From: Ideonella livida | GTDB taxonomy: Bacteria > Pseudomonadota > Gammaproteobacteria > Burkholderiales > Burkholderiaceae_C | Direction of reading: 5' to 3' | Assembly: GCF_010499455.1 (NCBI RefSeq) | Contig: NZ_JAAGOH010000002.1 | Span: forward strand, 248,001 to 312,000 | DNA length: 64,000 bases | Shown: positions 48,427-58,085 of the stretch, piece after piece | Layout of the letters: the number at the start of each line of letters is the position of its first letter | Numbering within the stretch: position 1 is the first letter of the stretch | Program-made: the position numbers and the translations under genes | The notes under the pieces: model-generated | What the model saw: the letters and a program-made list of their open reading frames with translations, nothing else | Database searches by the model: none | Told to the model about the DNA's origin: nothing

Positions 48427-49266
48427 ATGCAGGTCCAGCCGCTTCCCGAGTCCCCGGCGCCCCTGACCGCCGAAACGGCCGGGCAGACCACCGCCCACGC
48501 CACGGCCTTCGACATCCGCCTGCGCCCGCTGGGCTGGGACCGACCGCTGCAGTGGCTGCAGCAAGGCTGGGCAGACTTCCGGCGCTGCCCCGCCCTGGGC
48601 CTGTTCTACGGGGCCTGTTTTGTGGTGATGGGCTGGGGCCTGTTGGCGGTCTTCCAGCACGCACCAGCCTATACCCTGGCCCTGTCGGCGGGCTTCCTGC
48701 TCATGGGTCCCTTTCTGTGCCTGGGTCTGTATGACGCCAGCCTGCGCCTGGAGCGGGGGGAGACGCCGCGCCTGGCCCAGTCCCTGGTGGCCTGGAACCG
48801 GCGCACCGGCACCCTGGCCATCTTCGGCTTCGTGCTGCTGGTCATGGAAATGCTCTGGGGCCGCGCCGCCCTGGTGGTCTTCGCCGTCAGCTTTGATGGC
48901 ATGCCCGATTTCAAGGGCTCGCTCATGGCCCTGCTGGACCCGGAGAACCTGGGCTTCATCGTCGCCTACATCGTGGTGGGTGGGGTCTTCGCCGGGCTCA
49001 TCTTCGCCATCAGCGTCATCAGCATGCCCATGATCCTGCACCGGCAGACCGACGCCATCACGGCCGGCCTGACCAGCATGCGCCTGGTGCTGACGCAAAC
49101 CGGCGTCATGCTGTGGTGGGGCGCGCTGCTGACCTTGTTGACCGTGCTGGCCCTGCTGCCGGGTTTTCTCGGCCTGCTGGTGGTTGGCCCGGTGCTGGGC
49201 CATGCCAGCTGGCATGCCTACCGCGACGCGGTCATCGACGAGCCCGGGAGCCAGGCCCCGGCCTAG
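48427..49266 (+). CDS. DUF2189 family membrane protein
   Basis: 279 residues from MQVQPLPES (48427), chosen because AGGAGGT sits 7 nt upstream. After a polar N terminus of about 45 residues come about six membrane helices. The conserved opening RPLGWDRPLQWLQQGWADFRRCPALGLFYG and GPFLCLGLYDASLRLERGE mark DUF2189. Function unknown; family members are predicted integral membrane proteins. It ends convergently, 24 bp from the permease gene. Confidence 0.85.
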   Translation: MQVQPLPESPAPLTAETAGQTTAHATAFDIRLRPLGWDRPLQWLQQGWADFRRCPALGLFYGACFVVMGWGLLAVFQHAPAYTLALSAGFLLMGPFLCLGLYDASLRLERGETPRLAQSLVAWNRRTGTLAIFGFVLLVMEMLWGRAALVVFAVSFDGMPDFKGSLMALLDPENLGFIVAYIVVGGVFAGLIFAISVISMPMILHRQTDAITAGLTSMRLVLTQTGVMLWWGALLTLLTVLALLPGFLGLLVVGPVLGHASWHAYRDAVIDEPGSQAPA

Positions 49267-49290
49267 CGGGCCCGGGGCCGCCCCGTGCGG

Positions 49291-51825
49291 TCATTCGGCC
49301 GCACGCCTCAGGGTGCTGATGACCGGCCGCCCCAGCACCTCGCGCAGGCTCCACCAGCCCGCCGCCCAGGCCAGAAACGCCCCCGCCACCACCCCCACGG
49401 CCACCGCCCACAGCGGTGCGGTCCACGGAAACTCGAACACCCAGCGGGTCAGCGCCCAGCCCACCACCAGGGCGCAGGCCGTGGCCAGGCCGCCGGCCAG
49501 GCCGCCCACCAGCAGCAGCTCCACGCGTTGCACCCGGCCCAGCAGCTGGCTGGAGGCGCCGCAGGCCCGCATCACCGCGTACTCGTGGGCACGGGCCTCG
49601 CGCGTGGCGCTGACAGAAGCAAAGAGCACCACCGCGCCGGCAGCCACGGTGAAGTAGAAGAGGTACTCCACCGCCCGCACCACCTGGTCCAGCACCCGCT
49701 GCACCTGGGCCAGCGACGCCGACACGTCCACATTGGTCACGTTGGGATAGTCGCGCAGCAGCTGGTTGTCCCAGCCGGCGCGCTCAGGCGCACGGAAGGC
49801 GGTCATGTAGGTCACGGGCAGGTCGTCCAGCCGGGCGCGCGGCACCATGACGAAGAAGTTGGCCCGCAGCGAGCCCCACTCGACCTTGCGCAGGCTGGTG
49901 ATGCGGCCCGCCAGCGGCTGACCGGCCACCTCGAAGACCATCTGATCGCCCAGCTTGAGCCCCAGCCGCTCGGCAAAGCCGGCCTCCACGCTGAAGGCGT
50001 CGGGCTCCTCGGCCTGCCACTGGCCAGCCACCACCGGGTTGTGCCCGGGCACCACCGCACTGTGGCTGAGGTTGAGCTCCCGCTCGGCCGAGCGGCGGGC
50101 CTCGGGGCGCCCCGCCAGGGCCTGGTCCACCGGCACGCCGTTGAGGGTCAGCAGCCGGCCGCGGAACATGGGGTACCAGTCGTAGCCCTGCACGCCAGCA
50201 CCATCCAGCCGCTGGCGGAAGGCCTCGGCCTGGTCGGGCTGGATGTTGATGACAAAACGGTTGGGCGCATCCTGCGGCGTGGCCTGGCGCCAGCTGTTGA
50301 TGAGGTCGGTGCGCAGCAGCACCAGCAGGGCCAGGGCCATCAGCCCCACCGCCAGTGAAGCCACCTGCAGCACGGCATAGGCCGGCCGGGCGGTGAGCTG
50401 GCGCACGGCCAGCGTCCACCAGGCGGGCTGCCGCGCCTCCGACAGGCTGGCCCGCAGGGCCTTGACGCCCACCCAGGCCAGCACCGCAAACAGCAGCACC
50501 GCCAGCGCGAAGCCACCCACCGCCACCGCCCCCAGCACCAGGTCCCGCGAGGCCGCCAGCAGCAGCAGGCCGAAAGCCAGTGCGCCGGTCAGCAGCACAC
50601 CGGCCGAGGCCGGCCGCACCGCGCCCAAATCACGCCGCAGCACCCGCAGGGGCGGCACCTGGGCCATCTGGAAGACCGTGGGCAGGCCAAAGCCCAACAA
50701 CAGCACCTGACCCACGCCCAGGCCGAACAGGGCGGGCCACCACCCCGGGGGCGGCAGATCCGGCGGCACAAAGTCGGCCAGCAGGCGCAGGAACAGCCCG
50801 TGCAGGCCCAGGCCCACCGCCACGCCCACCCCACCGGCCAGCAGGCCCATGCCGACAAACTCCAGGGCCAGCGCCGCGGCAATGCGCCGCCGTGGCAGGC
50901 CCAGCACCCGCAGCAGGGCGGCATCGTCCAGGTGGCGCTGGGCAAAGTCGCGCGCGGCAATGGCCACCGCCACCGCCGCCAGCAAGGCGGCCAGCAAAGC
51001 CACCAGATGCAGGAACTTGTCGGCCCGCTCCAGGGTCTGCCGCATCTCCGGGCGCCCCTGGGAGAGGGTCTCCAGGCGGATCCCACGCTCGCCCGTGGCC
51101 TCCAGCCGGCCCCGTGCCCAGGCGGCGTAGCGGCTCACAGCCTGTGCCTGGTCGGCCCGGCCGGACACCGCCAGGCGCCAAGTCACCCGGCTGGCTGGCT
51201 GCACCAGACCGGTGGCGGGCAGGTCCCGGGCATGGAGCATGACCCGCGGCGCAAAGCTCAGGAAGCCGGCCCCGCGGTCAGGCTCCAGGTGGAGAAGACG
51301 GGCGATGCGCAGACGCGCCTCACCCAACTCCAGCATGTCGCCGGCCTGCAGGCCCAGCAGCTCGGGCAAGCCGGCATCCACGAACACCGTGCCCGGCTGC
51401 GGCCCCTGCCCCACCGCCTCCTGGAGCCCCTGGGCCGAGGCCGAGACCGTCAGCCGGCCACGCAGCGGATAGGCGTCATCCACCGCCTTGACGGCCACCA
51501 GCCGGGTGGCGCCGCCCTGGGCATCGGGCGCCCGGGCCATGCTGGGAAAGACCGCGGAGACCGAGACGGTCAGCCCGGACTGCCGGGCCTGGGCCAGGTA
51601 CTCCTCAGGCACAGGATGGTCGCTGTTGACGACCACGTCGCCACCGAGCAGCTGCGCGGCATCACGCTGCAGCCCGGACTGCAACCGGTCGGCGAAGAAG
51701 CCCACCGAGGTCAACGCCGCCACGGCCAGCAGCACCGCCACCCACAGCAGGCGCAATTCACCGGCCCTGAAATCCCGCAGCGCCTGCTGGCCCGCCAAGC
51801 GCCAGACGGACATCGAACTCTGCAT
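49291..51825 (-). CDS. FtsX-like ABC transporter permease (YbbP type)
   Basis: 844 residues from MQSSMSVWRLAGQQALRD (51825; AGGGGTGA upstream). There are two FtsX/MacB repeats. Membrane helix 1 is near 25-45, with a large periplasmic region (about 45-255), three helices, a central membrane block, a second periplasmic region (about 540-700) and three C-terminal helices. This matches the YbbP/LolE-like export permeases that pair with a YbbA/LolD ATPase. No ATPase gene is adjacent, so the partner is elsewhere. Possible roles are lipoprotein or toxic-compound extraction; none is shown. Confidence 0.85.
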   Translation of the reverse strand: MQSSMSVWRLAGQQALRDFRAGELRLLWVAVLLAVAALTSVGFFADRLQSGLQRDAAQLLGGDVVVNSDHPVPEEYLAQARQSGLTVSVSAVFPSMARAPDAQGGATRLVAVKAVDDAYPLRGRLTVSASAQGLQEAVGQGPQPGTVFVDAGLPELLGLQAGDMLELGEARLRIARLLHLEPDRGAGFLSFAPRVMLHARDLPATGLVQPASRVTWRLAVSGRADQAQAVSRYAAWARGRLEATGERGIRLETLSQGRPEMRQTLERADKFLHLVALLAALLAAVAVAIAARDFAQRHLDDAALLRVLGLPRRRIAAALALEFVGMGLLAGGVGVAVGLGLHGLFLRLLADFVPPDLPPPGWWPALFGLGVGQVLLLGFGLPTVFQMAQVPPLRVLRRDLGAVRPASAGVLLTGALAFGLLLLAASRDLVLGAVAVGGFALAVLLFAVLAWVGVKALRASLSEARQPAWWTLAVRQLTARPAYAVLQVASLAVGLMALALLVLLRTDLINSWRQATPQDAPNRFVINIQPDQAEAFRQRLDGAGVQGYDWYPMFRGRLLTLNGVPVDQALAGRPEARRSAERELNLSHSAVVPGHNPVVAGQWQAEEPDAFSVEAGFAERLGLKLGDQMVFEVAGQPLAGRITSLRKVEWGSLRANFFVMVPRARLDDLPVTYMTAFRAPERAGWDNQLLRDYPNVTNVDVSASLAQVQRVLDQVVRAVEYLFYFTVAAGAVVLFASVSATREARAHEYAVMRACGASSQLLGRVQRVELLLVGGLAGGLATACALVVGWALTRWVFEFPWTAPLWAVAVGVVAGAFLAWAAGWWSLREVLGRPVISTLRRAAE

Positions 51826-51980
51826 CGTCACCCCTGTTGGCATGTCTTGCTGCCCGCACGGTAGCCGAAAAGTGGGGGGCGCCGATGACGCGGGGGCTTG
51901 CCGGGGGCCCGCCCGGGACCGAACACTTCATTCAACGCCACCGAATGCCGACCCGCTGCCGCGGTGCTGCAATCCTCTTC

Positions 51981-52853
51981 ATGAACACCGTTGCTCCCCT
52001 CCCCCTGCCCAGCCTCTACATTTCGCACGGCTCGCCCATGACGGCCCTGGAGCCCGGTGAAGCCGGTGCCGCCTGGCAGGCCCTGGGGCCGGCCCTGGAC
52101 CGGCTGCACGGCCGCCCGCGGGCCATCGTGGTGGCCTCCGCCCATTCACTCACCCGGGAGCCGGTGGTGCTGGGCGCCGCCCGCCAGGAGACGGTGCATG
52201 ACTTCTACGGCTTTCCCGATGCGCTTTACCAGCTGCGCTACGACACCGCCGGCTCCCCGGCGGTGGCCGCGCGCGTGGCGGCGCTGATCCGCGCAGCCGG
52301 CCTGCCCGTGCATGAGCTGGACGAGGGCGGCATGGACCATGGGGTGTGGACCCCGCTGCGCAGCATGTACCCGGAGGCCGACATCCCGGTGGTGCCGCTG
52401 GCCTGGCCGCCCAACTGGACGCCGGCCCAGTTGCTGGCCCTGGGCCAGGCGCTGGCGCCGCTGCGCCACGAGGGCGTGCTGGTCATCGGCAGCGGCGCCA
52501 TTACCCACAACCTGCGACTGTGGGCCGGCGGCCGGGGCGACCCGGACCAGGCGGAGTGGCCGCAGTGCGCCGAGTTCAGGGGCTGGATCGAGGAACGCAG
52601 CCGCACCCATGACTGGGACGCGCTGCTGGACTACCGCCGGCAGGCGCCCCACGCGGTGATGATGCACCCGACCGACGAGCACTTCGTGCCCTTCTACATC
52701 GCCGCCGGTGCGGCCGGCTCCACCCAGGCCCCGGCCGCCCGGGTACACGCCAGTGTGACCTGGGGCCACCTGGGCATGGACATCTACGCCTTTGGCGAGG
52801 GTGCCCAGGCGCTGCAGTCGGCCCTGGAAACCGGCGCGGCAGCCGTCGTCTGA
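51981..52853 (+). CDS. Class III extradiol dioxygenase (LigB/4,5-DOPA dioxygenase type)
   Basis: 290 residues from MNTVAPLPLPSLYISHGSPM. His residues of the non-haem metal site lie in YISHGSP, ASAHS and DHGVWTPL, and a later HPTDEHFVPFY block is typical of YgiD/DODA proteins. It should open catechol-like rings or act on DOPA-like substrates with oxygen. The ATG has no Shine-Dalgarno sequence; TGCAAT ends 7 nt upstream. A G+C-rich hairpin follows the stop. Confidence 0.9.
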   Translation: MNTVAPLPLPSLYISHGSPMTALEPGEAGAAWQALGPALDRLHGRPRAIVVASAHSLTREPVVLGAARQETVHDFYGFPDALYQLRYDTAGSPAVAARVAALIRAAGLPVHELDEGGMDHGVWTPLRSMYPEADIPVVPLAWPPNWTPAQLLALGQALAPLRHEGVLVIGSGAITHNLRLWAGGRGDPDQAEWPQCAEFRGWIEERSRTHDWDALLDYRRQAPHAVMMHPTDEHFVPFYIAAGAAGSTQAPAARVHASVTWGHLGMDIYAFGEGAQALQSALETGAAAVV

Positions 52854-52856
52854 AGG

Positions 52857-52876
52857 CCGCGGGCCCGAGCCCGCGG
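52857..52876. terminator. Hairpin between convergent dioxygenase and rng genes
   Basis: CCGCGGGC-CCGA-GCCCGCGG is a perfect 8-bp stem with tetraloop, placed between two converging stops. There is no T-tract. Confidence 0.5.
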
Positions 52877-52886
52877 CGAGACAGGC

Positions 52887-54362
52887 TCAAAGCAGCACGA
52901 TGTCGTACTGCTCGGGGTTCATGCCGGGCTCGGCCATCAGGGAGATGGGCTTGCCGATGAAGGCGGAGAGGTCGGCCAGGTGGCCGCTCTCCTCGTCCAG
53001 CAGCATCTCCACCACCGCGGCGCTGGCCACCACACGAAACTCCTTGGGGTCGAACTGCCGTGCCTCGCGCAGGATCTCGCGCAACACCTCATAGCAGACG
53101 GTGCGGGCGGTCTTGACCTGACCCCGGCCGTCGCAGGTGGGGCAAGGCAGGCAGAGCATGTGGGCCAGGCTCTCGCGGGTGCGCTTGCGGGTCATCTCCA
53201 CCAGGCCGAGCTGGGTGAAACCGCTGACCGTGGTCTTGGTGCGGTCGCGCCCCAGCTGCTTGCGGAACTCCTGCAGCACGGCTTGGCGGTGCTCGTCGCG
53301 GGCCATGTCGATGAAGTCGACGATGATGATGCCGCCCAGGTTGCGCAGCCGCAGCTGCCGGGCGATGGCCAGCGCCGCCTCCAGGTTGGTCTTGAAGATC
53401 GTGTCGTCAAAATTGCGCGCACCGACGAAGCCACCGGTATTGACGTCGATGGTGGTCAGCGCCTCGGTCTGGTCGACGATCAGGTAGCCACCGCTCTTGA
53501 GGTCGACCCGCCGCGCCAGGGCCCGGGAGATCTCCTCCTCGACGTTGTATAGGTCGAAGATCGGGCGCTCGCCCTTGTAGTGCAGCAGCTTGGCCAACGA
53601 GGTGGGCGTGTAGGCCTGACCGAACTCGGTCAGGCGCTCGAACTGCAGCCGCGAATCGATGCGGATGGTCTGGGTCTGCTCGCTGGCCATGTCGCGCAGC
53701 ACCCGTTCGACCAGGCTCAGGTCCTGGTGCAGCAGGCTGCCGGCGGGACGAGCCACCGCCAGCTGCCGGATCTGCGACCAGGTCTTGCGCAGGTAGGCGA
53801 TGTCGTCGGCCAGTTCGGGGTCGCTGGCCTCTTCCGCGTTGGTGCGCAGGATGAAGCCGCCGCCGCCGCCGTCCTCGGGCCGACCCACCAGGGCCTGCAT
53901 GCGCTGGCGCAGCTGCTCGCGGGTCTCCACCGAGCCGATCTTCTGGGAGATGCCGATGTGGTTGTCCTGCGGCAGGAACACCAGCATGCGGCCCGCGATG
54001 CTGATCTGGGTGGAAAGGCGTGCGCCCTTGGTGCCGATGGGGTCCTTGATGACCTGGACCATGAGCGTCTGGCCCTCAAAGACCTGACGCTCGATGGGCA
54101 CCGGGGGCTGGCCCTCGTGGCGGGCGGCCGGGCCCGGATGGGTGTGCAGGTCTGCCACATGCAGGAAGGCGGCACGCTCGAGCCCGATGTCGATGAAGGC
54201 GCTCTGCATGCCCGGCAGCACCCGGGCGACCTTGCCCAGGTAGATGTTGCCCACCAGGCCGCGCTCCAGGGCGCGTTCGATGTGCAGCTCCTGCACCGCG
54301 CCGTTCTCGATGATGGCGACGCGGGTCTCCTGCGGAGCCCAGTTGATGAGGATGTCGTGCAT
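52887..54362 (-). CDS. rng: Ribonuclease G
   Basis: A 491-residue member of the RNase E/G family, with RNase G length and no scaffold tail. The S1 domain is at about 35-125 (GNIYLGKVARVLPGMQSAFIDIGLERAAFLHV). The DNase I-like catalytic region has GGYLIVDQTEALTTIDVNTG and GGIIIVDFIDM. The zinc-link is CLPCPTCDGRG. It processes the 5' end of 16S rRNA and turns over mRNAs. It is the last gene of the housekeeping block. Confidence 0.96.
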   Translation of the reverse strand: MHDILINWAPQETRVAIIENGAVQELHIERALERGLVGNIYLGKVARVLPGMQSAFIDIGLERAAFLHVADLHTHPGPAARHEGQPPVPIERQVFEGQTLMVQVIKDPIGTKGARLSTQISIAGRMLVFLPQDNHIGISQKIGSVETREQLRQRMQALVGRPEDGGGGGFILRTNAEEASDPELADDIAYLRKTWSQIRQLAVARPAGSLLHQDLSLVERVLRDMASEQTQTIRIDSRLQFERLTEFGQAYTPTSLAKLLHYKGERPIFDLYNVEEEISRALARRVDLKSGGYLIVDQTEALTTIDVNTGGFVGARNFDDTIFKTNLEAALAIARQLRLRNLGGIIIVDFIDMARDEHRQAVLQEFRKQLGRDRTKTTVSGFTQLGLVEMTRKRTRESLAHMLCLPCPTCDGRGQVKTARTVCYEVLREILREARQFDPKEFRVVASAAVVEMLLDEESGHLADLSAFIGKPISLMAEPGMNPEQYDIVLL

Positions 54363-54416
54363 GTCGCTCGACCGCCACCGGCAGGACAGCGGCGGCGGCC
54401 TCCAGGGCCGGTGGCG

Positions 54417-55079
54417 CTAGGGCAGCACGCCGGCGTCGCGCAGCAGCTGGGTCGTCTCGTAAAGGGGCAAACCCATGATACCGGAGTAGCTTCCGCGGAT
54501 CGTCGGGATCCACCCGGCCAGGCTGCTCTGGATGGCGTAGGCGCCGGCCTTGCCAAAAGGTTCACCACTGGCCACGTAGGCGTGCAGCACCTCCTCGGGC
54601 ACGGCGGCGAAATCGACGCTGGAGCGGCTCAGCGCCAGCCGGGCCTGGCCACCGGCCTGCAGGGCCACGGCGGTGAACACCTCGTGGGTCTGTCCGCTGA
54701 GCAGGCGCAGGGTGCGCAGGGCATCGGCGGCATCGGCAGGTTTGCCCAGGATGCGGTCGCCCAGTGCCACCGTGGTGTCGGCGCACAGCACCGGCGCCTC
54801 AGGCAGGCCGCGGCACTGGCGGCGCGCACAGGCGGCCTCCAGCTTGGCCAGGGTGACACGGCGCACATAGACCTCGGGCGGCTCGCCCGGGCGCTCGGCC
54901 TCCAGGGCCTCGGCGTCCTCCTGCGGCCCCGGCAGCAAGGTCTGCGGGCTCAGGCCGAGCTGGGCCAGCAGCTGCAGGCGGCGCGGGCTTTGCGAGGCCA
55001 GGTAGAGGACCGGGGGCACCGGCGCGGCACCGGCGTCGGCGAGCGACGGCACGGGCGGGGGGAGCAAGGGAGCGGACAT
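54417..55079 (-). CDS. maf: Maf-family nucleoside triphosphate pyrophosphatase
   Basis: 220 residues from MSAPLLPPPVPS (55079). The signature LYLASQSPRRLQLL and the blocks VLCADTTVALGDRILGKP and GKAGAYAIQSSLAGWIP(T)IRGSYSGIMGLPLYET are present. The family hydrolyses dTTP/UTP or modified NTPs to monophosphates and pyrophosphate. The N-terminal extension of about 22 residues is Pro/Ala-rich. CACAAT ends 7 nt before the ATG, a weaker example of the leaderless-type geometry. Confidence 0.92.
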   Translation of the reverse strand: MSAPLLPPPVPSLADAGAAPVPPVLYLASQSPRRLQLLAQLGLSPQTLLPGPQEDAEALEAERPGEPPEVYVRRVTLAKLEAACARRQCRGLPEAPVLCADTTVALGDRILGKPADAADALRTLRLLSGQTHEVFTAVALQAGGQARLALSRSSVDFAAVPEEVLHAYVASGEPFGKAGAYAIQSSLAGWIPTIRGSYSGIMGLPLYETTQLLRDAGVLP

Positions 55080-55126
55080 GGCCGCGATTGTGCCCAGCGC
55101 CCGGGCACGGGCGCCGACCGCGCCGC

Positions 55127-55594
55127 TCACTCCCGGTGGTAGGGGTGCCCGTTGCGCAGTGACCAGGCGCGGTAGAGCGCCTCGGCCAGGAACACCCGCA
55201 CGAAGGCATGCGGCAGGGTGAGGTCGGACAGGCGCAGGGTTTCGTCGGCCGTGGCCTTGAGGGCCGGATCCAGGCCGTCGGGCCCGCCCACCAAGAAGAC
55301 CAGGTCCCGGCCATCGCCCAACCAGAACTCCAGCCGCCGCGCCAGCTCGGTGGTGGTCATGCGGGTGCCACGCTCGTCGAGCACCACCCGGCGCGCGCCC
55401 TTGGGCACCGCGGCCTCCAAGCGCACAGCCTCGGCGGCCATGAGCTGCTCGGCGGACTTGCCGCCGCGCGGCTCGGCCTTGACGGCCTTGAGCAGCAGCG
55501 GCAGCTCGGCAGGGAAGCGCTTGGCAAAGTCTTCGTAGGCCAGGTCCGCCCAGGCGGGCTGCTTCTGGCCCACGGCGGCGATCAGCAGTCGCAC
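55127..55594 (-). CDS. rlmH: 23S rRNA (pseudouridine1915-N3)-methyltransferase
   Basis: A 155-residue SPOUT-class methyltransferase. It has the RlmH start [15 protein letters not shown], the SAM-binding trefoil knot [23 protein letters not shown], and the C-terminal [34 protein letters not shown]. It methylates pseudouridine 1915 in helix 69 on assembled ribosomes. It sits next to rsfS, as is usual. Confidence 0.97.
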   Translation of the reverse strand: MRLLIAAVGQKQPAWADLAYEDFAKRFPAELPLLLKAVKAEPRGGKSAEQLMAAEAVRLEAAVPKGARRVVLDERGTRMTTTELARRLEFWLGDGRDLVFLVGGPDGLDPALKATADETLRLSDLTLPHAFVRVFLAEALYRAWSLRNGHPYHRE

Positions 55595-55617
55595 GTCGGG
55601 TCCCGGGACTCAGCCGC

Positions 55618-56487
55618 TCAGGCGGCAGGTTTGCGGGCCGGGGTCTTGCGGGGCGCGGCCTTGCGGGCGGGTGCCGCCGGCGCCGCGGCGGCGCTGGACA
55701 CGCCGCCGGTGGTGCGCTTGCGGGCCGGCTTGGGCGCGGCGGGCTTCTCGACCGGCTTGTCCTGCGGCTCCACGCCCTTGGCCGCACGGCTGGCGGACTT
55801 GGGGGCGGTCGCCGGCTTGGCCGCGGGCTTGATCGCCGGCTTGCGGCGGCTGCTGGCCCCGTCGGCCTTGACGATCAGGGTGCCGACAACCGGCGGCTCG
55901 ACGGGCTTGGCCCGGCGGGTGGTCTTGCGCGGTGCCTTGGCCGCGGGGGCGTCGACCTCGGCCGCAGCCTTCTTGCGGGCCGGGGCCTTGGCGGGCTTGG
56001 CACCGGCCAGGGCGGCTTGACCGGCCTCGGTGTCGGCCGTGGCGGTGCGGCGCACGCGGGTCTTGGCAGGCTTGGGCGTGGACGGCACGTCCTCGTCCTC
56101 ATCCTCCTCGGCGGCCTCGGCCTTGACCAGGCCGGTCTTGCCGCCGCCGATCTTCATCTTCACCGCCTTGCCACCCCAGATCTCCTCCAGGTGGTAGTAC
56201 TGGCGGATGGCGGGCTGCATGATGTGGCACACGGCCTGGCCGCAGTCCACGATGATCCATTCGCCGTTGTCCTCGCCTTCCATGCGGGGCACCGGGGCGC
56301 CGATGGCCTTGACGGCCTCGCGCACGCTGGAGGCCAGGGCCTTGGTCTGCCGGTTGCTGTTGCCCGAGGCAATGATGACCCGCTCGAACAGCGAGGACAG
56401 GTGGGTGGTGTTGAAGACGACGATGTCCTGCGCCTTGACGTCTTCAAGGCCATCGACGATGGCGCGTTGCAGCTTGCGAATGTCCAT
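55618..56487 (-). CDS. rsfS: Ribosomal silencing factor RsfS with long basic C-terminal tail
   Basis: 289 residues. The first 120 or so are a normal RsfS (MDIRKLQRAIVDGLEDVKAQDIVVF ... NSNRQTKALASSVREAV ... WIIVDCGQAVCHIMQP ... YYHLEEIWGG), which binds L14 and blocks subunit joining in starvation. An acidic EEDEDEDV stretch then leads into about 160 residues rich in Lys, Ala, Pro, Arg and Thr with histone H1-like PAKxxxRK motifs. The tail is over half the protein. There is no frame break, and the stop is close to rlmH. Confidence 0.93.
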   Translation of the reverse strand: MDIRKLQRAIVDGLEDVKAQDIVVFNTTHLSSLFERVIIASGNSNRQTKALASSVREAVKAIGAPVPRMEGEDNGEWIIVDCGQAVCHIMQPAIRQYYHLEEIWGGKAVKMKIGGGKTGLVKAEAAEEDEDEDVPSTPKPAKTRVRRTATADTEAGQAALAGAKPAKAPARKKAAAEVDAPAAKAPRKTTRRAKPVEPPVVGTLIVKADGASSRRKPAIKPAAKPATAPKSASRAAKGVEPQDKPVEKPAAPKPARKRTTGGVSSAAAAPAAPARKAAPRKTPARKPAA

Positions 56488-56538
56488 GGGGTGACCGGGT
56501 GCGATCCCGGTGGTGTTGGGCCTTGTGGCCGGTGCCGA

Positions 56539-57132
56539 TCAGGCCCGGCGGCGGTAGAGGCCGTGTTGGTCGAGGTAGTGTGCCACCGCGGGGCCGACGA
56601 GGTCGATCACAGACCGACCCTCGGCCAGTTCTTCACGGATCTGGGTGGCACTCAGATCCGTGCGCGGCAGCGGCAGCGCCACCACGGGAAAGCGGGGAAT
56701 GGGCAGCAGCGGGTCTGCCTGGGGCGATTGTCCCTCACGCGCCGCCACGGCGAGGTGGACCCGGTCCACCAGCTCGGCCGCACGGTGCCAGGTGTGCAGC
56801 CGGGCCAGCTGGTCCTGGCCGATGATGAGCCACAACTCGGCCCCGGGCCGCTCGGCCGCCAGGGTCAGCACGGTGTCCAGGGTGTAGCTGGGCCCCTGGC
56901 GCCGCAGCTCGCGCGTGTCGAGCTCAAAGCCGGGCTCGTCCCGGATCAGGGCCTGCACCATGGCCGCACGGTGCTCGCCGGGCGCCAACTGGCCCGCCGG
57001 CTTCTGCCACGGGGCGCCGGCGGGCAGCCACAGCAGGCGGTCGAGCCCCAGGTGGTCGCGGGCCAGCCGCGCCAGGGCCAGATGGGCCTGGTGCGGCGGG
57101 TTGAAGCTGCCCCCGAAGAGTCCGAGTCGCAT
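56539..57132 (-). CDS. nadD: Nicotinate-nucleotide adenylyltransferase
   Basis: A 197-residue nucleotidyltransferase with MRLGLFGGSFNPPHQAHLALAR (the GxFxPxHxxH motif), LLWLPAGAPWQKP and the C-terminal LPRTDLSATQIREELAEGRSVIDLV (ISSTxIR-like). It joins nicotinate mononucleotide and ATP to form deamido-NAD. It is 26 nt after hemF and 51 nt before rsfS in the same direction. Confidence 0.95.
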   Translation of the reverse strand: MRLGLFGGSFNPPHQAHLALARLARDHLGLDRLLWLPAGAPWQKPAGQLAPGEHRAAMVQALIRDEPGFELDTRELRRQGPSYTLDTVLTLAAERPGAELWLIIGQDQLARLHTWHRAAELVDRVHLAVAAREGQSPQADPLLPIPRFPVVALPLPRTDLSATQIREELAEGRSVIDLVGPAVAHYLDQHGLYRRRA

Positions 57133-57158
57133 GGGCCGGTGCCGCTGGCAGGCCAGGC

Positions 57159-58085
57159 TCAGGCTGCGGCCACCGGGCCGTCGGCCCAGTCGCGCGGCCG
57201 CAGGAAGTCGGTGTAGAGCCGGGCCTCGGGCGTGCCCGGCTCGGGGGCCCAGTCGTAGCGCCAGTGGACCACCGGCGGCATCGACATCAGGATGGCTTCG
57301 GTGCGTCCGCCGGACTGCAGGCCGAAGAGGGTGCCCCGGTCGAAGACGAGGTTGAACTCGACGTAACGGCCGCGCCGGTAGCCCTGGAAGCCACGCTCGC
57401 GCTCACCGTAGGGCGTGTCACGACGGCGCTCGGCAATGGGCAGGTAGGCGCCCAGGAAGGCGTCGCCCACGGCCCGGGTCATGGCAAAGCTCTCCTCGAA
57501 GCCCAGCTCGTTGAAGTCGTCAAAGAAGATGCCGCCGACGCCCCGGGGCTCCTGGCGGTGCTTGAGGTAGAAGTACTCGTCGCACCAGGGCTTGAAGCGC
57601 GCGTGCAGGCCGGGCCAGGGCGCCAGCGCCTGGCGGCAGGCCTGGTGGAAATGCACCGCATCCTCTTCGAAGCCGTAGTAGGGCGTCAGGTCCATGCCAC
57701 CGCCGAACCACACCACCGGCTCACGTCCGGCCGGCAGGGCGGCGAAGCAGCGCACATTCATGTGCACCGTGGGCACATAGGGGTTGCGCGGGTGGAAGAC
57801 CAGGGACACGCCCATGGCCTCGAAGGGCGCGCCCGCCAGCTCCGGCCGGTGGGCGGTGGCCGAGGGTGGCAGGGCCTTGCCCTTGACGTGGCTGAAGTTG
57901 CAGCCACCACGCTCAAGCAGCCCGCCGTTCTCGATCAGGCGGGTGATGCCGTCACCCTCCAGACGGCCGCCGGGCTCCCGGGTCCAGGCGTCGGTCAGGA
58001 AGGGCTGGCCGTCCAGGGTCTCGGCCCCGGCGACGATGCGCCGCTGCAGGTCGAGGAAATAGGCACGCAGGGCCTGGGTGTCCAT
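57159..58085 (-). CDS. hemF: Oxygen-dependent coproporphyrinogen-III oxidase
   Basis: A 308-residue enzyme of normal length. Conserved blocks are [52 protein letters not shown] and [35 protein letters not shown]. It oxidatively decarboxylates coproporphyrinogen III to protoporphyrinogen IX in haem synthesis. Its start overlaps the acyltransferase stop (58085). Confidence 0.98.
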   Translation of the reverse strand: MDTQALRAYFLDLQRRIVAGAETLDGQPFLTDAWTREPGGRLEGDGITRLIENGGLLERGGCNFSHVKGKALPPSATAHRPELAGAPFEAMGVSLVFHPRNPYVPTVHMNVRCFAALPAGREPVVWFGGGMDLTPYYGFEEDAVHFHQACRQALAPWPGLHARFKPWCDEYFYLKHRQEPRGVGGIFFDDFNELGFEESFAMTRAVGDAFLGAYLPIAERRRDTPYGERERGFQGYRRGRYVEFNLVFDRGTLFGLQSGGRTEAILMSMPPVVHWRYDWAPEPGTPEARLYTDFLRPRDWADGPVAAA

